Positions 24,301 through 28,642 of a DNA stretch of 29,114 nucleotides are shown piece after piece. Where the stretch lies: the NCBI GenBank assembly GCA_019648995.1, contig BLXT01007665.1, positions 128,288 through 157,401 of the forward strand, read 5' to 3'. Made by a program: the position numbers and the translations under genes. The stretch is from Plakobranchus ocellatus. Taxonomy: Eukaryota > Mollusca > Gastropoda > Plakobranchidae. The notes under the pieces are model-generated. The model had not been told where the DNA came from. It ran no database searches and saw nothing but the letters and a program-made list of their open reading frames with translations. The number at the start of each line of letters is the position of its first letter. Within the stretch, counting starts at the first letter, position 1.

Positions 24301-27300
24301 GCTACGCTGATTCTGAGCCAAGCTTTGGAGTTTATAACTTTTGGAGAAAGCATTTTATAGGAGAAAAAAAAAGAACTTCCAAGTTCATTTTTCTACAATT
24401 TTTAACTGCAGCATCTGACTCTTTGAATTGCATGGCATATTGTCTTCCACCCGCTTCCAATCATATTTCATGCTTAAAGTTTTCAATCATTATAGTTTTT
24501 TGTAAAAAATTGAAATACAGTTTTTTACAGAGGGAACCAGCGTTTAATCTTTTAACCATTACTGAGAGATGAATGAAAATAGCCTAGTATAAGTTTGACT
24601 TAGGTCGAGTTCTACTCAACTGCATCAGAAGCAGCTGACCCCTCTGCAAAAAAACTTATGAAAAAGTCTTACAGGAATCTCACAGGACTCTCCATCCCTC
24701 TCTTTGATGTTTACATTGCCGAAGTGAAGGATGGCACTGACGATACGGAACACCATCATCTGGTCTTTCTCCGGGAAACCTGGGACAGAAGGTAGACAAG
24801 CATAAACAAATGAACTACATTCTTCGTCTTTGGTTTGGTTAGGTTTCTGTGTACAGCCAGTCCACAACACAAGGTGATCTTTACCTGTGTTAACACAAAA
24901 CTGGCAACGCTATGGTAAAAATAAATCCAAGAAACAAATTGCTCTCTCTCACACCCCCGAGTAAAAGGCTGGCAATGGGCAGTGAGAGCTCTTCCCTATT
25001 CTTATTTTATTGATTTATTTCCTCACCTTTTTATAGCAGGGCAGGAGATTTGATAGTCTTAGCTTAATCCTCAAGCAGGACATAAAACAACAACAACAAT
25101 GAATGAACGCAAAAAAAAAAAAAAAAAAGACAACAACAACAAGAAAAAACCAAAAACACCTTATTTCCTAGGCTTACAAAACAACTGTAAAAATATTTAT
25201 GCCTCATCAGTTGAGTCTGACAGATTGCAGGCAATCAATCTAGGGCAAGAGCCTGCTCTGTTTCTTCAGCTATTTTGCAGAAAACGTGTTAAGATTAAGA
25301 GCCAAGGCAATACACCCATATACAAAATGCAGACATAAACCACCAAATGGCATATGTCATCCATACAGGCCTAGATGCCAAACACAAAATGTTGGTGCCA
25401 TTCCTGACAAAAACCCTCCTCACATCTTTTGTTGATCCTGCTCCCCGTCCCTCCCCCTCCACTGGCACCGACTGGAATTGCCTGGTATCGTCTCGACAAA
25501 TGATAACAGTCAGAGATAGACATACAAACAAGCTTGATCTGCCGTAGCCAAATAAAAAGCAGGCTGGACCACAGACTTATCACTGACGATATTGCTCTTT
25601 AATTGGCTATGACAGTGTTGGCACAAACAAGAAGATTAAAAAAAAAAATGACAGATATTGAAACAGCAGTCTGTAAGGCAGCCTGTGTAAACAAAACACC
25701 ATTCAAATTTTTTGGATTATTGAATTTTGGAGGATGAGTGTAAGCTTACAATTTTGTCTGGAGATAAAAAAAAAAAAAAAATTCTAACTGTTTATCCCAG
25801 TTCTGCCAGAAAATATGAGACTTAAAAAAATAGTACTTTGTTACAATTTTGAGTGCAAAAATATTCTTAAAAGGCTATAGTGCAAAAATATTGACAGCAA
25901 CTTGTGCCTGATTAAGCCTGGCTGCTTCACTACATGTATCAGTAATAAAGATATACCCAGTGTTGTGAAAGCTTCTCTTGTTTTGCTTAGCTCTTCTGCA
26001 TCATCAACATCTCGGATCTCTGGGGCGGCACCCTGACTTGTGTAGAAAAAATCATCTGGTGAGCCTGTGGAAGGGGATTGACAGGTATCCTTTTTTTTTT
26101 ACTGAATTCTGTATCTTCATATTACCTTGGCAATTGGGGAATTGGTGTTGCTTATTCAACTTTTTAACACATAATTTTTTTTTTCTTGCTTAAATTTCAC
26201 AAGGGTAAAAGATTATCTTGTTATATATTCTGTTGACTAAACACTGCAAAGTTTGATGCAATCAACAAAAATTTGTGGCGAAAATGGACCCAAGTCTCCC
26301 TCTCAACTTTAGGTATAAGGCACAAAAAGACGGAAGAGGATGAACACACCTTGATGCTTGTAAAGGACATGGCAATCAAAATTTGAAAGACCACAACTTG
26401 TCCAAATACCACCAGATTCATTAAAGTTGAAATCAAATTAAAGCTTACATTATTCTCTTTCTAAGAATACATGCAACTCAAAATGCCCATGATTGCCCCT
26501 TTTGCCCCACATGAACAGATTTTTAGTATTTTAACCTCGGGTTGTGTGTGTTTTTATACAACTGATAAATAATGGCCTGTGAGAGAAAATGAGGAACAGA
26601 AACCTTGAAATCACAAATAAATGCTGGAGCAGGTAAAACCAACAATGAATGAATCAAACACTTGGCTTCAACCTAATTTAAAATACTCACTAACCGAGAT
26701 ATAAATCTTTGAATTCAGGAAGATGCTCAGAGGCGCAGAGCTGGTAGAAAATGTGATAGTTTCTCTCCTCAGACGCCTGGAAGACAACTCTGAAACAGAC
26801 AGTACATTTGCTTCACCCTCAATACATAGAGAAAATTTTTTTTTACAGGTAACAAAAAAAAACGTTACAAAAAAAAAAAAATATGACAACTTTAAAAATA
26901 GAGGCAGGAATGAAATACCAAGGGAAGTAAAAAAATGTATTCTTAAAATGTTTGATATTGTCTCCCTTGATGCTCATCCTGCTCTTTTCGATGCACAATA
27001 TCTGAAGCAACGATAGCCGCTGTCTATGTATGAAACACAAGGAAAAATGCAGCTCACTCAGTGGGAAGCTTAACTTTGCTCAGATCATATCAAATGGAGT
27101 TTTTCACATCACAGTGAAGCCTTTTCCCCCTCTATGAAAGCAATGCAAATTTTACTCTACATCTTATCAACAGTGCTTTTTTTTTTTGTTGTTGTGTAAC
27201 TGGAAAAATATATTATTCAATCTTATTTTTTCCTTCAGATCAAGAGCAAGCTCTTTTCATGAGCTCCTCGTCGCTTATCAGATGTAAGTACGAACTTAAG

Positions 27301-28574
27301 ACAGCTGTAAACATGCTGCAGTCCAATGCACAGAGTTATGGCAAATCTAGCGCTTCTAGAACCAAGTGAGTGGAGCTCTCAGGGCAGAGCCTCACAATAC
27401 AAGCAAATGTAAATGGCTGCTTCTGTCCGTCTCATCTTGATGTTCTACAAACATATTGGATTGCAAATCTACACGATTCTATTCATCTCTCACAGTTTTA
27501 CAAATATCTCCGCATTCAAATTTCAACATGTATCTTTATTCTGTTTTGTAAACATGTAACTTATTGTAAGTAAAAATAAGGGTTGGTTTTTTCCAGGACA
27601 GAATCAAAATTATTGCAGATATAAGTAGGGAAATGTGATGCCTTCTCAGAGTTTTTCAAAAAGATCTTAGGACATTTGTAGGCCACAAAATTCTTCCTTG
27701 GAATTTATTTTGAGTAATGCTTGATTTTATTCAAAAAAGTAAAAAAAAAATTCATTTCTATATTTCTTTCCTGCATAAATCTGCCCCTTCACCCCCCTCT
27801 CCCCTCCCCCCACACACACACAAAAGCACAAACGCACTTAAAGGTGATCCCCAACTTTTCTTGTGGAGTTTACTCATATGTTCATATTGTCCACTTCAGA
27901 GTTCTCAAGCTTTTGGCCTTCATCAGCCAAGAGGTCATGGGGTCAAGGGGCAAAGCTTTTCATCTTCATCAGCTATGGGATCATTGGGTCAAGGGGCAAA
28001 GCTTTTCATCTTTATCAGCTGTGGGATCATGGGGTCAATGGGCAAAGCTTTCATCTTCATCAGCTATGGAGTCATGGGGTCAAAGGGCAAAGCTTATCAT
28101 CTTCATCAGCCATGGGATCATGGAGTCAAAGGGCAAAGCTTTTCATCTTCATCAGCTATGGGATCATGGGGTCAAAGGGCAAAGCTTTTCATCTTTATCA
28201 GCTGTGGGATCATGGGGTCAAAGAGCAAAGCTTTTCATCTTCATCAGCTATGGGATCATGGGGTCAAAGGGCAAAGCTTTTCATCTTCATCAGCTATGAG
28301 ATCAATGGCCAAAACTTTTCATCTTTACTCTCATACTCCCCACCTCCCATCCAATGTCATTCATCCACCTACTCACTCTCTCTCTCTCTCTGTGCTATCC
28401 TTCCATGCGCTACAACTCTGTCAAGTACCCATTTTAGTCTCACCTTGACTTTTCCAGCAAGTACGTCCTCATGTGCGCCCCCAGGATTGAATGCTGCTTG
28501 CTGAACCTCAGCTCAATGTACTTGCCGAAGCGACTGCTGTTGTCGTTTCTTGTGGTCTTGGCATTACCGATGGC
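1794..28574 (-). CDS. MYO5A: Unconventional myosin V heavy chain (partial, 25 exons)
   Basis: This is an actin-based, ATP-driven processive motor that carries vesicles and other cargo. I assembled it from 25 minus-strand exons (e1-e25 below) with GT-AG borders and matching phases throughout. Visible landmarks in order are switch [10 protein letters not shown] (e1), switch II DIYGFE (e6/e7), the near-invariant LDLLDEECK (e8), a glycine-rich loop 2 (e11), [10 protein letters not shown] (e12), the SH1/SH2 helix [20 protein letters not shown] (e13), the converter end [12 protein letters not shown] (e14), six IQ motifs (e14-e16) and heptad-rich coiled coil (e17-e21, e24/e25). Six IQ motifs followed by coiled coil identify class V. 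The HCM-loop TEDS position appears to be Glu ([13 protein letters not shown]), as in other class V motors. The P-loop end and the globular tail fall outside the window. Invertebrates usually have one class V gene, so the symbol means myosin V, not Va as opposed to Vb or Vc. Confidence 0.95.
2051..2177 (-). mobile_element. tRNA-derived SINE copy 1 (internal deletion)
   Basis: It matches the family tail (cagccaatccacaacaagg...ggccctctgt) and the tRNA-like head, but the B-box region is missing. It ends about 40 bases upstream of the e25 acceptor in transcript sense. Confidence 0.85.
2497..2900 (-). repeat. Tandem array duplicating e24 end and its donor
   Basis: Four copies (anchor caccctaagag at 2500, 2591, 2695 and 2795; spacing 91-104 bp) carry the end of e24, the AGG|GTGAGG donor and a GA-rich spacer, read on the minus strand. 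The copy at 2795 is the functional exon end. The other three place decoy donors after exon-like ends at 2698, 2594 and 2503. The copy at 2500 lacks a nine-base segment. Reading past the true donor soon meets a stop. Confidence 0.93.
2798..3061 (-). CDS. MYO5A: e24: linker plus distal coiled coil, version A
   Basis: The 264 bp, 88-codon exon starts [19 protein letters not shown]. After a Ser/Thr/Gly/Asn-rich run it reads [20 protein letters not shown] and ends DSAFGSLR. The [11 protein letters not shown] block matches [20 protein letters not shown] of vertebrate myosin V. The acceptor is cttccag and the donor is AGG|GTGAGG. The last ~80 bases and the donor belong to a four-copy tandem array. 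It is paralogous to e25, with the same phases. Confidence 0.87.
3151..3292 (-). mobile_element. tRNA-derived SINE copy 2
   Basis: It spans tail agccagcccacaacaagg to a degenerate head at ggccatcgacac. The B box reads gtttgagccc on the plus strand. It is full length, in the e23-e24 intron. Confidence 0.88.
3293..3926. other. Intron between e23 and e24, part next to e23 donor
   Basis: Two short direct repeats of ttaaaacc(a/t)gtcgcaag lie about 355 bases apart (3305 and 3660). A C/A homopolymer junction is at 3871-3888. No exon signal. Confidence 0.55.
3927..4034 (-). CDS. MYO5A: e23: linker
   Basis: The 108 bp, 36-codon exon starts [20 protein letters not shown] and ends NGSDEVAAK. It is proline- and serine-rich with no helix pattern. 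RKRTSS resembles a basophilic kinase site. The acceptor is gaacag. The donor AAG|GTACCC is weak, but it keeps phase 0 with e24. It lacks strong homology, so exon identity rests on phase, splice sites and position. Confidence 0.78.
4087..4343. mobile_element. Diverged relative of the 275-bp MITE
   Basis: The order of motifs follows the 8955-9229 element: aaaagaaaaaaaaat, tatccatatccgtttt, the gactttcactcattaagtca stretch, then aagaggatgaatt. The ends share GATGGCT in inverted orientation. TTAA flanks are not preserved. It lies in the e22-e23 intron, about 50 bases from the e23 acceptor. Confidence 0.6.
4538..4651 (-). CDS. MYO5A: e22: Ser/Thr-rich linker
   Basis: The 114 bp, 38-codon exon starts [20 protein letters not shown] and ends TDRKEEEE. 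It occupies the non-helical linker between coiled coils (vertebrate PKPGHKRTDSTHSSNES). Ser, Thr and acidic residues suggest a flexible, phosphorylatable, PEST-like hinge. The acceptor is tacatag and the donor is GAG|GTGAGG. Confidence 0.9.
4923..5615. mobile_element. TTAA-flanked non-autonomous DNA transposon, 693 bp
   Basis: TTAA at 4919-4922 and 5616-5619 flank inverted ends CTCTT...GAGG. Near the ends are a palindrome ggacctgcgaggtcc (4945-4959) and an 18-base perfect palindrome tcgcgactatagtcgcga (5583-5600). TTAA target sites with subterminal palindromes fit piggyBac-like elements. No full transposase is present. It lies in the e21-e22 intron. Confidence 0.75.
5222..5359 (-). other. Small open frame inside the 693-bp element
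   Basis: A 45-codon frame starts [20 protein letters not shown] and ends RKPEPMV before a stop. It has even, protein-like composition. It might be a relic of the start of a transposase, but 45 residues are too few to identify a family, and it may be chance. Confidence 0.3.
5755..5894 (-). CDS. MYO5A: e21: end of proximal coiled coil
   Basis: The 140 bp exon completes a Glu codon, then reads [20 protein letters not shown], continues [18 protein letters not shown] and ends QGEMQ. It matches the [22 protein letters not shown] region. The acceptor is cattcag and the donor is CAG|GTAGGG. Confidence 0.93.
6052..6197 (-). mobile_element. tRNA-derived SINE copy 3 (diverged)
   Basis: The tail cagccagtccacaacaggat and head accactaggctaccaaac are recognisable, while the middle is strongly mutated. 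It is an older copy in the e20-e21 intron. Confidence 0.8.
6501..6594 (-). CDS. MYO5A: e20: proximal coiled coil
   Basis: The 94 bp exon starts [20 protein letters not shown] and ends RRQEEETD plus one base. It continues the rod in the right phase. The acceptor is the less common AAG (catcaag), with a pyrimidine-rich stretch about 25 bases upstream. The donor is ACG|GTCAGT. Confidence 0.88.
6595..7486. other. Intron between e19 and e20
   Basis: AT-rich with a C run at 7302-7311. Short frames are unsupported. Nothing recognised. Confidence 0.65.
7487..7585 (-). CDS. MYO5A: e19: proximal coiled coil
   Basis: The 99 bp, 33-codon exon starts [18 protein letters not shown] and ends MVLQHEQ. It is strongly charged with regular leucines, as expected for the dimerisation rod. 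The acceptor is gtctgcag and the donor is CAG|GTTAGT. Confidence 0.93.
7586..8544. other. Intron between e18 and e19
   Basis: ggtggctcatctggtacagc near 7752 resembles a tRNA A box, but no B box of good quality follows, so no SINE is called. The rest is plain. Confidence 0.55.
8545..8670 (-). CDS. MYO5A: e18: proximal coiled coil
   Basis: The 126 bp, 42-codon exon starts [18 protein letters not shown] and ends NKVIDME. It has heptad-compatible Leu/Val spacing and aligns to EKLRSDLERLQLSEEEAK of vertebrate myosin V. The acceptor is ttgccag and the donor is GAG|GTCAGT. Confidence 0.93.
8955..9229. mobile_element. TTAA-flanked MITE, 275 bp
   Basis: TTAA at 8951-8954 and 9230-9233 flank strong inverted termini ACACTTGACTGCTGAG and TCACTTGACTGCTAAG. 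The interior contains a duplicated ~57 bp segment (gagacttttatgcattttaa, twice). It lies in the e17-e18 intron. Confidence 0.8.
9234..9900. other. Intron between e17 and e18, part next to e17 donor
   Basis: AT-rich, with a C run at about 9848-9860 near the e17 donor. The rest of this intron is the 275 bp MITE and plain sequence. Confidence 0.65.
9901..9990 (-). CDS. MYO5A: e17: start of proximal coiled coil
   Basis: The 90 bp, 30-codon exon starts [19 protein letters not shown] and ends [11 protein letters not shown]. It matches the [20 protein letters not shown] junction between lever arm and dimerising coiled coil. The acceptor is gttccag and the donor is AAG|GTGAGT. Confidence 0.94.
9991..10594. 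other. Intron between e16 and e17
   Basis: Poly-A runs at 10478-10488 and 10519-10531 lie close to the e16 donor. Nothing else recognised. Confidence 0.65.
10595..10786 (-). CDS. MYO5A: e16: IQ4 end, IQ5 and IQ6
   Basis: The 192 bp, 64-codon exon starts [17 protein letters not shown] (end of IQ4). It then has [16 protein letters not shown] (IQ5) and [16 protein letters not shown] (IQ6), and ends KILK. The acceptor is gccccag and the donor is AAG|GTGCGT. The full six-IQ lever arm gives the long step of class V motors. Confidence 0.95.
10787..11738. other. Intron between e15 and e16
   Basis: AT-rich with a T run near 11510. Nothing recognised. Confidence 0.65.
11739..11853 (-). CDS. MYO5A: e15: IQ3 and start of IQ4
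   Basis: The 115 bp exon starts [20 protein letters not shown], continues [18 protein letters not shown] and is in phase with both neighbours. IQ3 is complete ([15 protein letters not shown]). IQ4 starts at IVVLQ and is finished in e16. The acceptor is atcaccag and the donor is CAG|GTTTGT. Confidence 0.94.
11854..12610. other. Intron between e14 and e15
   Basis: AT-rich, short unrelated frames only. Nothing recognised. Confidence 0.65.
12611..12822 (-). CDS. MYO5A: e14: converter, IQ1 and IQ2
   Basis: The 212 bp exon starts [20 protein letters not shown], continues [10 protein letters not shown] and then the light-chain sites. IQ1 is [16 protein letters not shown] and IQ2 is [16 protein letters not shown] motifs bind calmodulin or light chains and form the lever arm. 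The acceptor is ctctcag and the donor is CGCAG|GTCAGT. Confidence 0.95.
12823..13587. other. Intron between e13 and e14, unique part
   Basis: It contains a poly-A run (13239-13253). Around 13020-13140 there is a faint tRNA-like stretch on the minus strand (atagctcagtctg), which is too weak to annotate as a SINE. Confidence 0.55.
13588..13842 (-). repeat. 85-bp array duplicating e13 end and its donor
   Basis: Three 85 bp units begin near 13588, 13673 and 13758. Each holds acttacactgat(a/g)agag, which on the minus strand is the end of e13 with its ATCAGT|GTAAGT donor. The unit at 13758 overlaps the real exon, where the exonic part has diverged. The other two put intact GTAAGT decoys at exon-like ends 13721 and 13636. 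Confidence 0.93.
13806..14004 (-). CDS. MYO5A: e13: SH1/SH2 helix and converter start
   Basis: The 199 bp exon starts [17 protein letters not shown], continues [19 protein letters not shown] and ends AILPALIS. The Cys in RACG is the conserved SH2-type cysteine. [11 protein letters not shown] is shorter and more basic than the vertebrate equivalent. The acceptor is atccag and the donor is AGT|GTAAGT. The exon end and its donor are copied in tandem downstream. Confidence 0.94.
14150..14462. repeat. 62-63-bp minisatellite, five units
   Basis: Units begin near 14153, 14215, 14278, 14341 and 14404 with the core aggcaaagtattccctgcct. The 63 bp length keeps three overlapping plus frames open, which explains several 119-133 codon frames that I do not accept as genes. 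It lies in the e12-e13 intron. Confidence 0.92.
14463..14939. other. Intron between e12 and e13, middle part
   Basis: AT-rich with poly-T and poly-A runs around 14651 and 14694. Nothing recognised. Confidence 0.6.
14952..15106 (-). mobile_element. tRNA-derived SINE copy 4 with 12-bp TSD
   Basis: It is full length with B-box-like gctcgaaccc. It is flanked by perfect direct repeats ggaacattacaa at 14940-14951 and 15107-15118, the mark of target-primed insertion. Confidence 0.93.
15163..15260 (-). CDS. MYO5A: e12: motor, strut and actin interface
   Basis: The 98 bp exon starts [20 protein letters not shown], continues [12 protein letters not shown] and ends with two bases of Glu. It contains the hallmark TPHY(I/V)RCIKPN. 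The acceptor is tccccag and the donor is GA|GTGAGT. Confidence 0.95.
15335..15398. repeat. (GA)n tract abutting an assembly gap
   Basis: An uninterrupted ga run lies directly before 71 unknown bases, and C and CT-rich simple sequence follows the gap to about 15655. It lies in the e11-e12 intron, and both neighbouring exons are intact. Confidence 0.9.
15399..15469. other. Assembly gap (71 N)
   Basis: The run of N is flanked by (GA)n on one side and poly-C on the other. Its true length is unknown. It falls inside an intron, so it does not break the protein model. Open frames drawn through it are meaningless. Confidence 0.98.
15666..15827 (-). CDS. MYO5A: e11: loop 2, polyglycine and basic
   Basis: The 162 bp, 54-codon exon starts [16 protein letters not shown], has nine consecutive Gly, then [20 protein letters not shown] and ends QHRKTVGSQ. 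Loop 2 is the charged surface loop that binds actin electrostatically and varies most between myosins. The ending matches the conserved HKKTVGHQ. The Gly tract is a GGN trinucleotide run, and RRRAS fits a basophilic kinase (PKA-type) consensus. The acceptor is tctccag and the donor is CAG|GTAGGC. Confidence 0.92.
15848..16022. repeat. About 20-bp tandem repeat (gtcacaaaaa core)
   Basis: Roughly nine degenerate units of ttgtcacaaaaacagtttg lie in the e10-e11 intron, starting about 20 bases before the e11 acceptor. They give a repetitive plus-strand open frame with no gene-like features. Confidence 0.85.
16046..16138 (+). mobile_element. Possible tRNA-like SINE remnant
   Basis: A B-box-like tggttcgattaccag follows a degenerate head ggtggtaaactgtttggcta. 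No tail or target duplication is visible. Confidence 0.3.
16258..16416. repeat. Two-copy direct repeat, about 75 bp
   Basis: Two similar blocks run from gtttgaaaaaaaaa to ttttgggagcaaaagt, at about 16258-16330 and 16331-16416. The second has a short insertion. They are intronic, between e10 and e11, with no other function seen. Confidence 0.8.
16420..17220. other. Intron between e10 and e11, part next to e10 donor
   Basis: It contains a pyrimidine-rich stretch (16681-16736) and poly-A/T runs. No supported feature. Confidence 0.6.
17221..17304 (-). CDS. MYO5A: e10: motor lower 50 kDa before loop 2
   Basis: The 84 bp, 28-codon exon reads [20 protein letters not shown] and then INTLKASE. The acceptor is tatccag|GTGGAG and the donor is GAG|GTGCGT. 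Its first bases and its acceptor are copied twice more in the upstream intron (see the repeat at 17290-17500). Confidence 0.94.
17290..17500 (-). repeat. 83-87-bp array duplicating e10 acceptor and start
   Basis: Three copies of agactgatactccacctgg begin at 17290, 17373 and 17460. On the minus strand each is a TATCCAG|GTGGAG acceptor followed by the first codons of e10 (VEYQSD). The copy at 17290 is the functional one. The decoy acceptors would open exons at 17387 and 17474, where the coding match fades after about 20-25 bases. Confidence 0.93.
17501..18023. other. Intron between e9 and e10, middle part
   Basis: AT-rich unique sequence between the acceptor array and the SINE pair. Nothing recognised. 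Confidence 0.6.
18056..18176 (+). mobile_element. tRNA-derived SINE copy 5, plus orientation
   Basis: This is the only plus-strand copy. Its head has A-box-like ttggtagcacagtgga and B-box ggtttgagccct, then the tail aagcctgagatcactttgtt. A short minus-oriented fragment (gatctcaggctt, 18027-18038) just before it makes an inverted pair. Confidence 0.85.
18315..18461 (-). mobile_element. tRNA-derived SINE copy 6 with 11-bp TSD
   Basis: It is full length and flanked by direct repeats cagagtatggt at 18294-18304 and 18461-18471. It lies about 55 bases past the e9 donor. Confidence 0.92.
18517..18642 (-). CDS. MYO5A: e9: motor lower 50 kDa, helix-loop-helix
   Basis: The 126 bp, 42-codon exon starts [18 protein letters not shown] and ends [10 protein letters not shown]. 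It matches the MPKGTDDTW...HFADK region that forms part of the actin-binding cleft. The acceptor is gtttcag and the donor is AGG|GTCAGT. Confidence 0.95.
18643..19119. other. Intron between e8 and e9
   Basis: Mostly AT-rich. 19040-19110 is C-rich next to the e8 donor. No repeat family recognised. Confidence 0.6.
19120..19260 (-). CDS. MYO5A: e8: motor lower 50 kDa
   Basis: The 141 bp, 47-codon exon starts [17 protein letters not shown], contains [18 protein letters not shown] and ends LDLLDEECK. It is almost identical to vertebrate myosin V. The acceptor is cccgtag and the donor is AAG|GTCAGT. Confidence 0.96.
19334..19412 (+). mobile_element. Possible second tRNA-derived SINE remnant
   Basis: gagctgtcgatggtgcagac resembles an A box, and gtgggttcaaatct 55 bases on resembles a B box, as in a tRNA-like head. 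It is not the main SINE family, no flanking duplications were found, and it could be chance. Confidence 0.35.
19586..19765. mobile_element. TTAA-flanked MITE, 180 bp
   Basis: TTAA at 19582-19585 and 19766-19769 flank termini TCCTTTGAAAACTG and CCCTCTGAGCACTT, an imperfect inverted pair in the same style as the 191 bp element. It lies in the e7-e8 intron. Confidence 0.58.
19941..20045 (-). mobile_element. tRNA-derived SINE copy 7 (partial)
   Basis: It runs from ttcaggctttccacaggcc to cactgtgccactgatggc. The distal tail is missing and the B-box region is shortened. It lies in the e7-e8 intron. Confidence 0.8.
20053..20650. other. Intron between e7 and e8, part next to e7 donor
   Basis: It begins after a short C run next to SINE copy 7. 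The rest is AT-rich without supported features. Confidence 0.6.
20651..20732 (-). CDS. MYO5A: e7: motor, switch II and relay helix
   Basis: The 82 bp exon reads [20 protein letters not shown] and then LQQIFNM, which is near-invariant relay-helix sequence. The acceptor is ctctgcag and the donor is ATG|GTTCGT. The phases, split Gly at the start and phase 0 at the end, match e6 and e8. Confidence 0.95.
20792..21482. mobile_element. TTAA-flanked non-autonomous DNA transposon, 691 bp
   Basis: TTAA at 20788-20791 and 21483-21486 flank inverted termini CTCAATGGAGACAC and CTCAATGGATACGC. A 22-base palindrome, cattggacac-ct-gtgtccaatg, lies at 20805-20826, just inside the left end. This matches the architecture of the 693 bp element, though the ends differ. 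No transposase is recognisable inside. It lies in the e6-e7 intron. Confidence 0.8.
21500..21640. repeat. (CAT)n/(CAA)n microsatellite
   Basis: Interleaved catcat and aacaac runs cover about 140 bases just outside the TTAA-flanked element that ends at 21482. They are intronic, between e6 and e7. Confidence 0.9.
22122..22312. mobile_element. TTAA-flanked MITE, 191 bp
   Basis: TTAA at 22118-22121 and 22313-22316 flank imperfect inverted termini CCCTTTAGTTGCGCAAT and TCCTCTGGCTGCCACAAT. These resemble the piggyBac-type terminal pattern. It lies in the e6-e7 intron. Confidence 0.68.
22536..22669 (-). CDS. MYO5A: e6: motor, switch II start
   Basis: The 134 bp exon starts [19 protein letters not shown] and ends FIGVLDIYG, with the Gly codon split GG|A. 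DIYGFE, completed in e7, is switch II, which couples ATP hydrolysis to the power stroke. The acceptor is tctgcag and the donor is TACGG|GTAAAT. Confidence 0.95.
22700..22828. repeat. 46-bp tandem repeat, three units
   Basis: The core ccacacagacattcarc recurs at 22718, 22764 and 22810, exactly 46 bp apart. It is in the e5-e6 intron, about 30 bases upstream of the e6 acceptor in transcript sense. Unlike three other arrays in this gene, it does not include exon sequence. Confidence 0.88.
23064..23210 (-). mobile_element. tRNA-derived SINE copy 8
   Basis: It is full length: tail tatacagccagtccacaaca, then B-box region cctcaaacccatgac and head cactgtgccaccaacgcccc. It lies in the e5-e6 intron. 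Confidence 0.9.
23211..23748. other. Intron between e5 and e6, distal part
   Basis: It holds a C-rich simple tract (23358-23416), a poly-A run (23529-23549) and other A-rich patches. No exon signal. Confidence 0.65.
23749..23880 (-). CDS. MYO5A: e5: motor, HCM loop with TEDS-rule residue
   Basis: The 132 bp, 44-codon exon starts [17 protein letters not shown], continues [18 protein letters not shown] and ends LTEAN. The Glu in VNETLTKP sits at the TEDS position of the actin-binding HCM loop. An acidic residue there means this site needs no heavy-chain phosphorylation, as known for class V. The acceptor is cgtccag and the donor is AAT|GTATGT. Confidence 0.94.
24087..24243 (-). mobile_element. 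tRNA-derived SINE copy 9 with 12-bp TSD
   Basis: It is the best full-length copy. On the minus strand the head contains TGGCACAATGGTTAGCGAG (A box) and GGGTTCGAGCC (B box). It is flanked by aatttctttggt at 24075-24086 and 24244-24255. Confidence 0.94.
24256..24672. other. Intron between e4 and e5, part next to e4 donor
   Basis: AT-rich unique sequence between SINE copy 9 and the e4 donor. Nothing recognised. Confidence 0.6.
24673..24779 (-). CDS. MYO5A: e4: motor upper 50 kDa
   Basis: The 107 bp exon encodes [20 protein letters not shown], continues [10 protein letters not shown] and ends SCEIP in phase 0. It aligns with the family's FRILAGILHLGNV block. The acceptor is gtcccag and the donor is CCT|GTAAGA. 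Confidence 0.94.
24849..24880 (-). mobile_element. tRNA-derived SINE copy 10, tail only
   Basis: Only the 3' tail (cagccagtccacaaca...ggtgatct) remains, as expected from 5' truncation during LINE-driven insertion. It lies 70 bases upstream of the e4 acceptor. Confidence 0.75.
24887..25956. other. Intron between e3 and e4
   Basis: It contains poly-A runs (25110-25128, 25768-25783). Between 25340 and 25540 there are short frames on both strands with no recognisable product. Nothing else is supported. Confidence 0.65.
25957..26064 (-). CDS. MYO5A: e3: motor upper 50 kDa
   Basis: The 108 bp exon encodes a segment running from [17 protein letters not shown] to KTREAFTTL and ends with one base of Gly. 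It corresponds to the myosin V NADNFNYTKQGG...DDAKEM region. The acceptor is cttccacag and the donor is CTGG|GTATAT. Confidence 0.92.
26065..26694. other. Intron between e2 and e3
   Basis: Plain AT-rich intron sequence. Nothing recognised. Confidence 0.65.
26695..26789 (-). CDS. MYO5A: e2: motor upper 50 kDa
   Basis: The 95 bp exon completes the split Arg, then reads [20 protein letters not shown] and ends KDLYL plus one base of a Gly codon. It matches the conserved RVVFQ...[10 protein letters not shown] segment of myosin V. The acceptor is gtttcag and the donor is G|GTTAGT. A longer open frame over this spot is in the wrong phase. Confidence 0.95.
26790..27914. other. Intron between e1 and e2, unique part
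   Basis: This is AT-rich sequence with poly-A/T and a C-rich patch (27790-27815). No exon, SINE or inverted-end element was seen. The remainder of the intron is the 46 bp minisatellite. Confidence 0.7.
27915..28322. repeat. 46-bp minisatellite, about nine units
   Basis: The unit ggcaaagcttttcatcttca plus tcagctatgggatcatgggg and a short tail repeats about nine times with few changes. As 46 is not a multiple of three and the unit lacks stops, all three plus frames stay open for 190-240 codons. These are repeat artefacts. It lies in the e1-e2 intron, roughly 120 bases beyond the e1 donor. Confidence 0.92.
28444..28574 (-). CDS. MYO5A: e1: motor domain, switch I
   Basis: The 131 bp exon begins [18 protein letters not shown] and ends MRTYLLEKS plus two bases of an Arg codon. 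Switch [10 protein letters not shown], contacts ATP and Mg. The acceptor is ctcacag and the donor is CAAG|GTGAGA. It starts in phase 0, so upstream motor exons (P-loop, loop 1) must lie beyond 29114. Confidence 0.95.
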
Positions 28575-28642
28575 CTGTGAGGGGGAGAAAACCCAGGCAG
28601 CCCAGATTGATTTAGATAGATGTATCAGAATCATGTCCATAC

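Noticed and set aside
25295-25583. Minus-strand frames of 70-78 codons in the e3-e4 intron
   Set aside because: They show no recognisable domain, no plausible exon borders, and e3 joins e4 in phase without them.
27717-28504. Plus-strand open frames of 192-243 codons in all three frames
   Set aside because: They arise from the 46 bp repeat, which lacks stops in every frame. Three overlapping frames with the same peptide pattern cannot all be genes.
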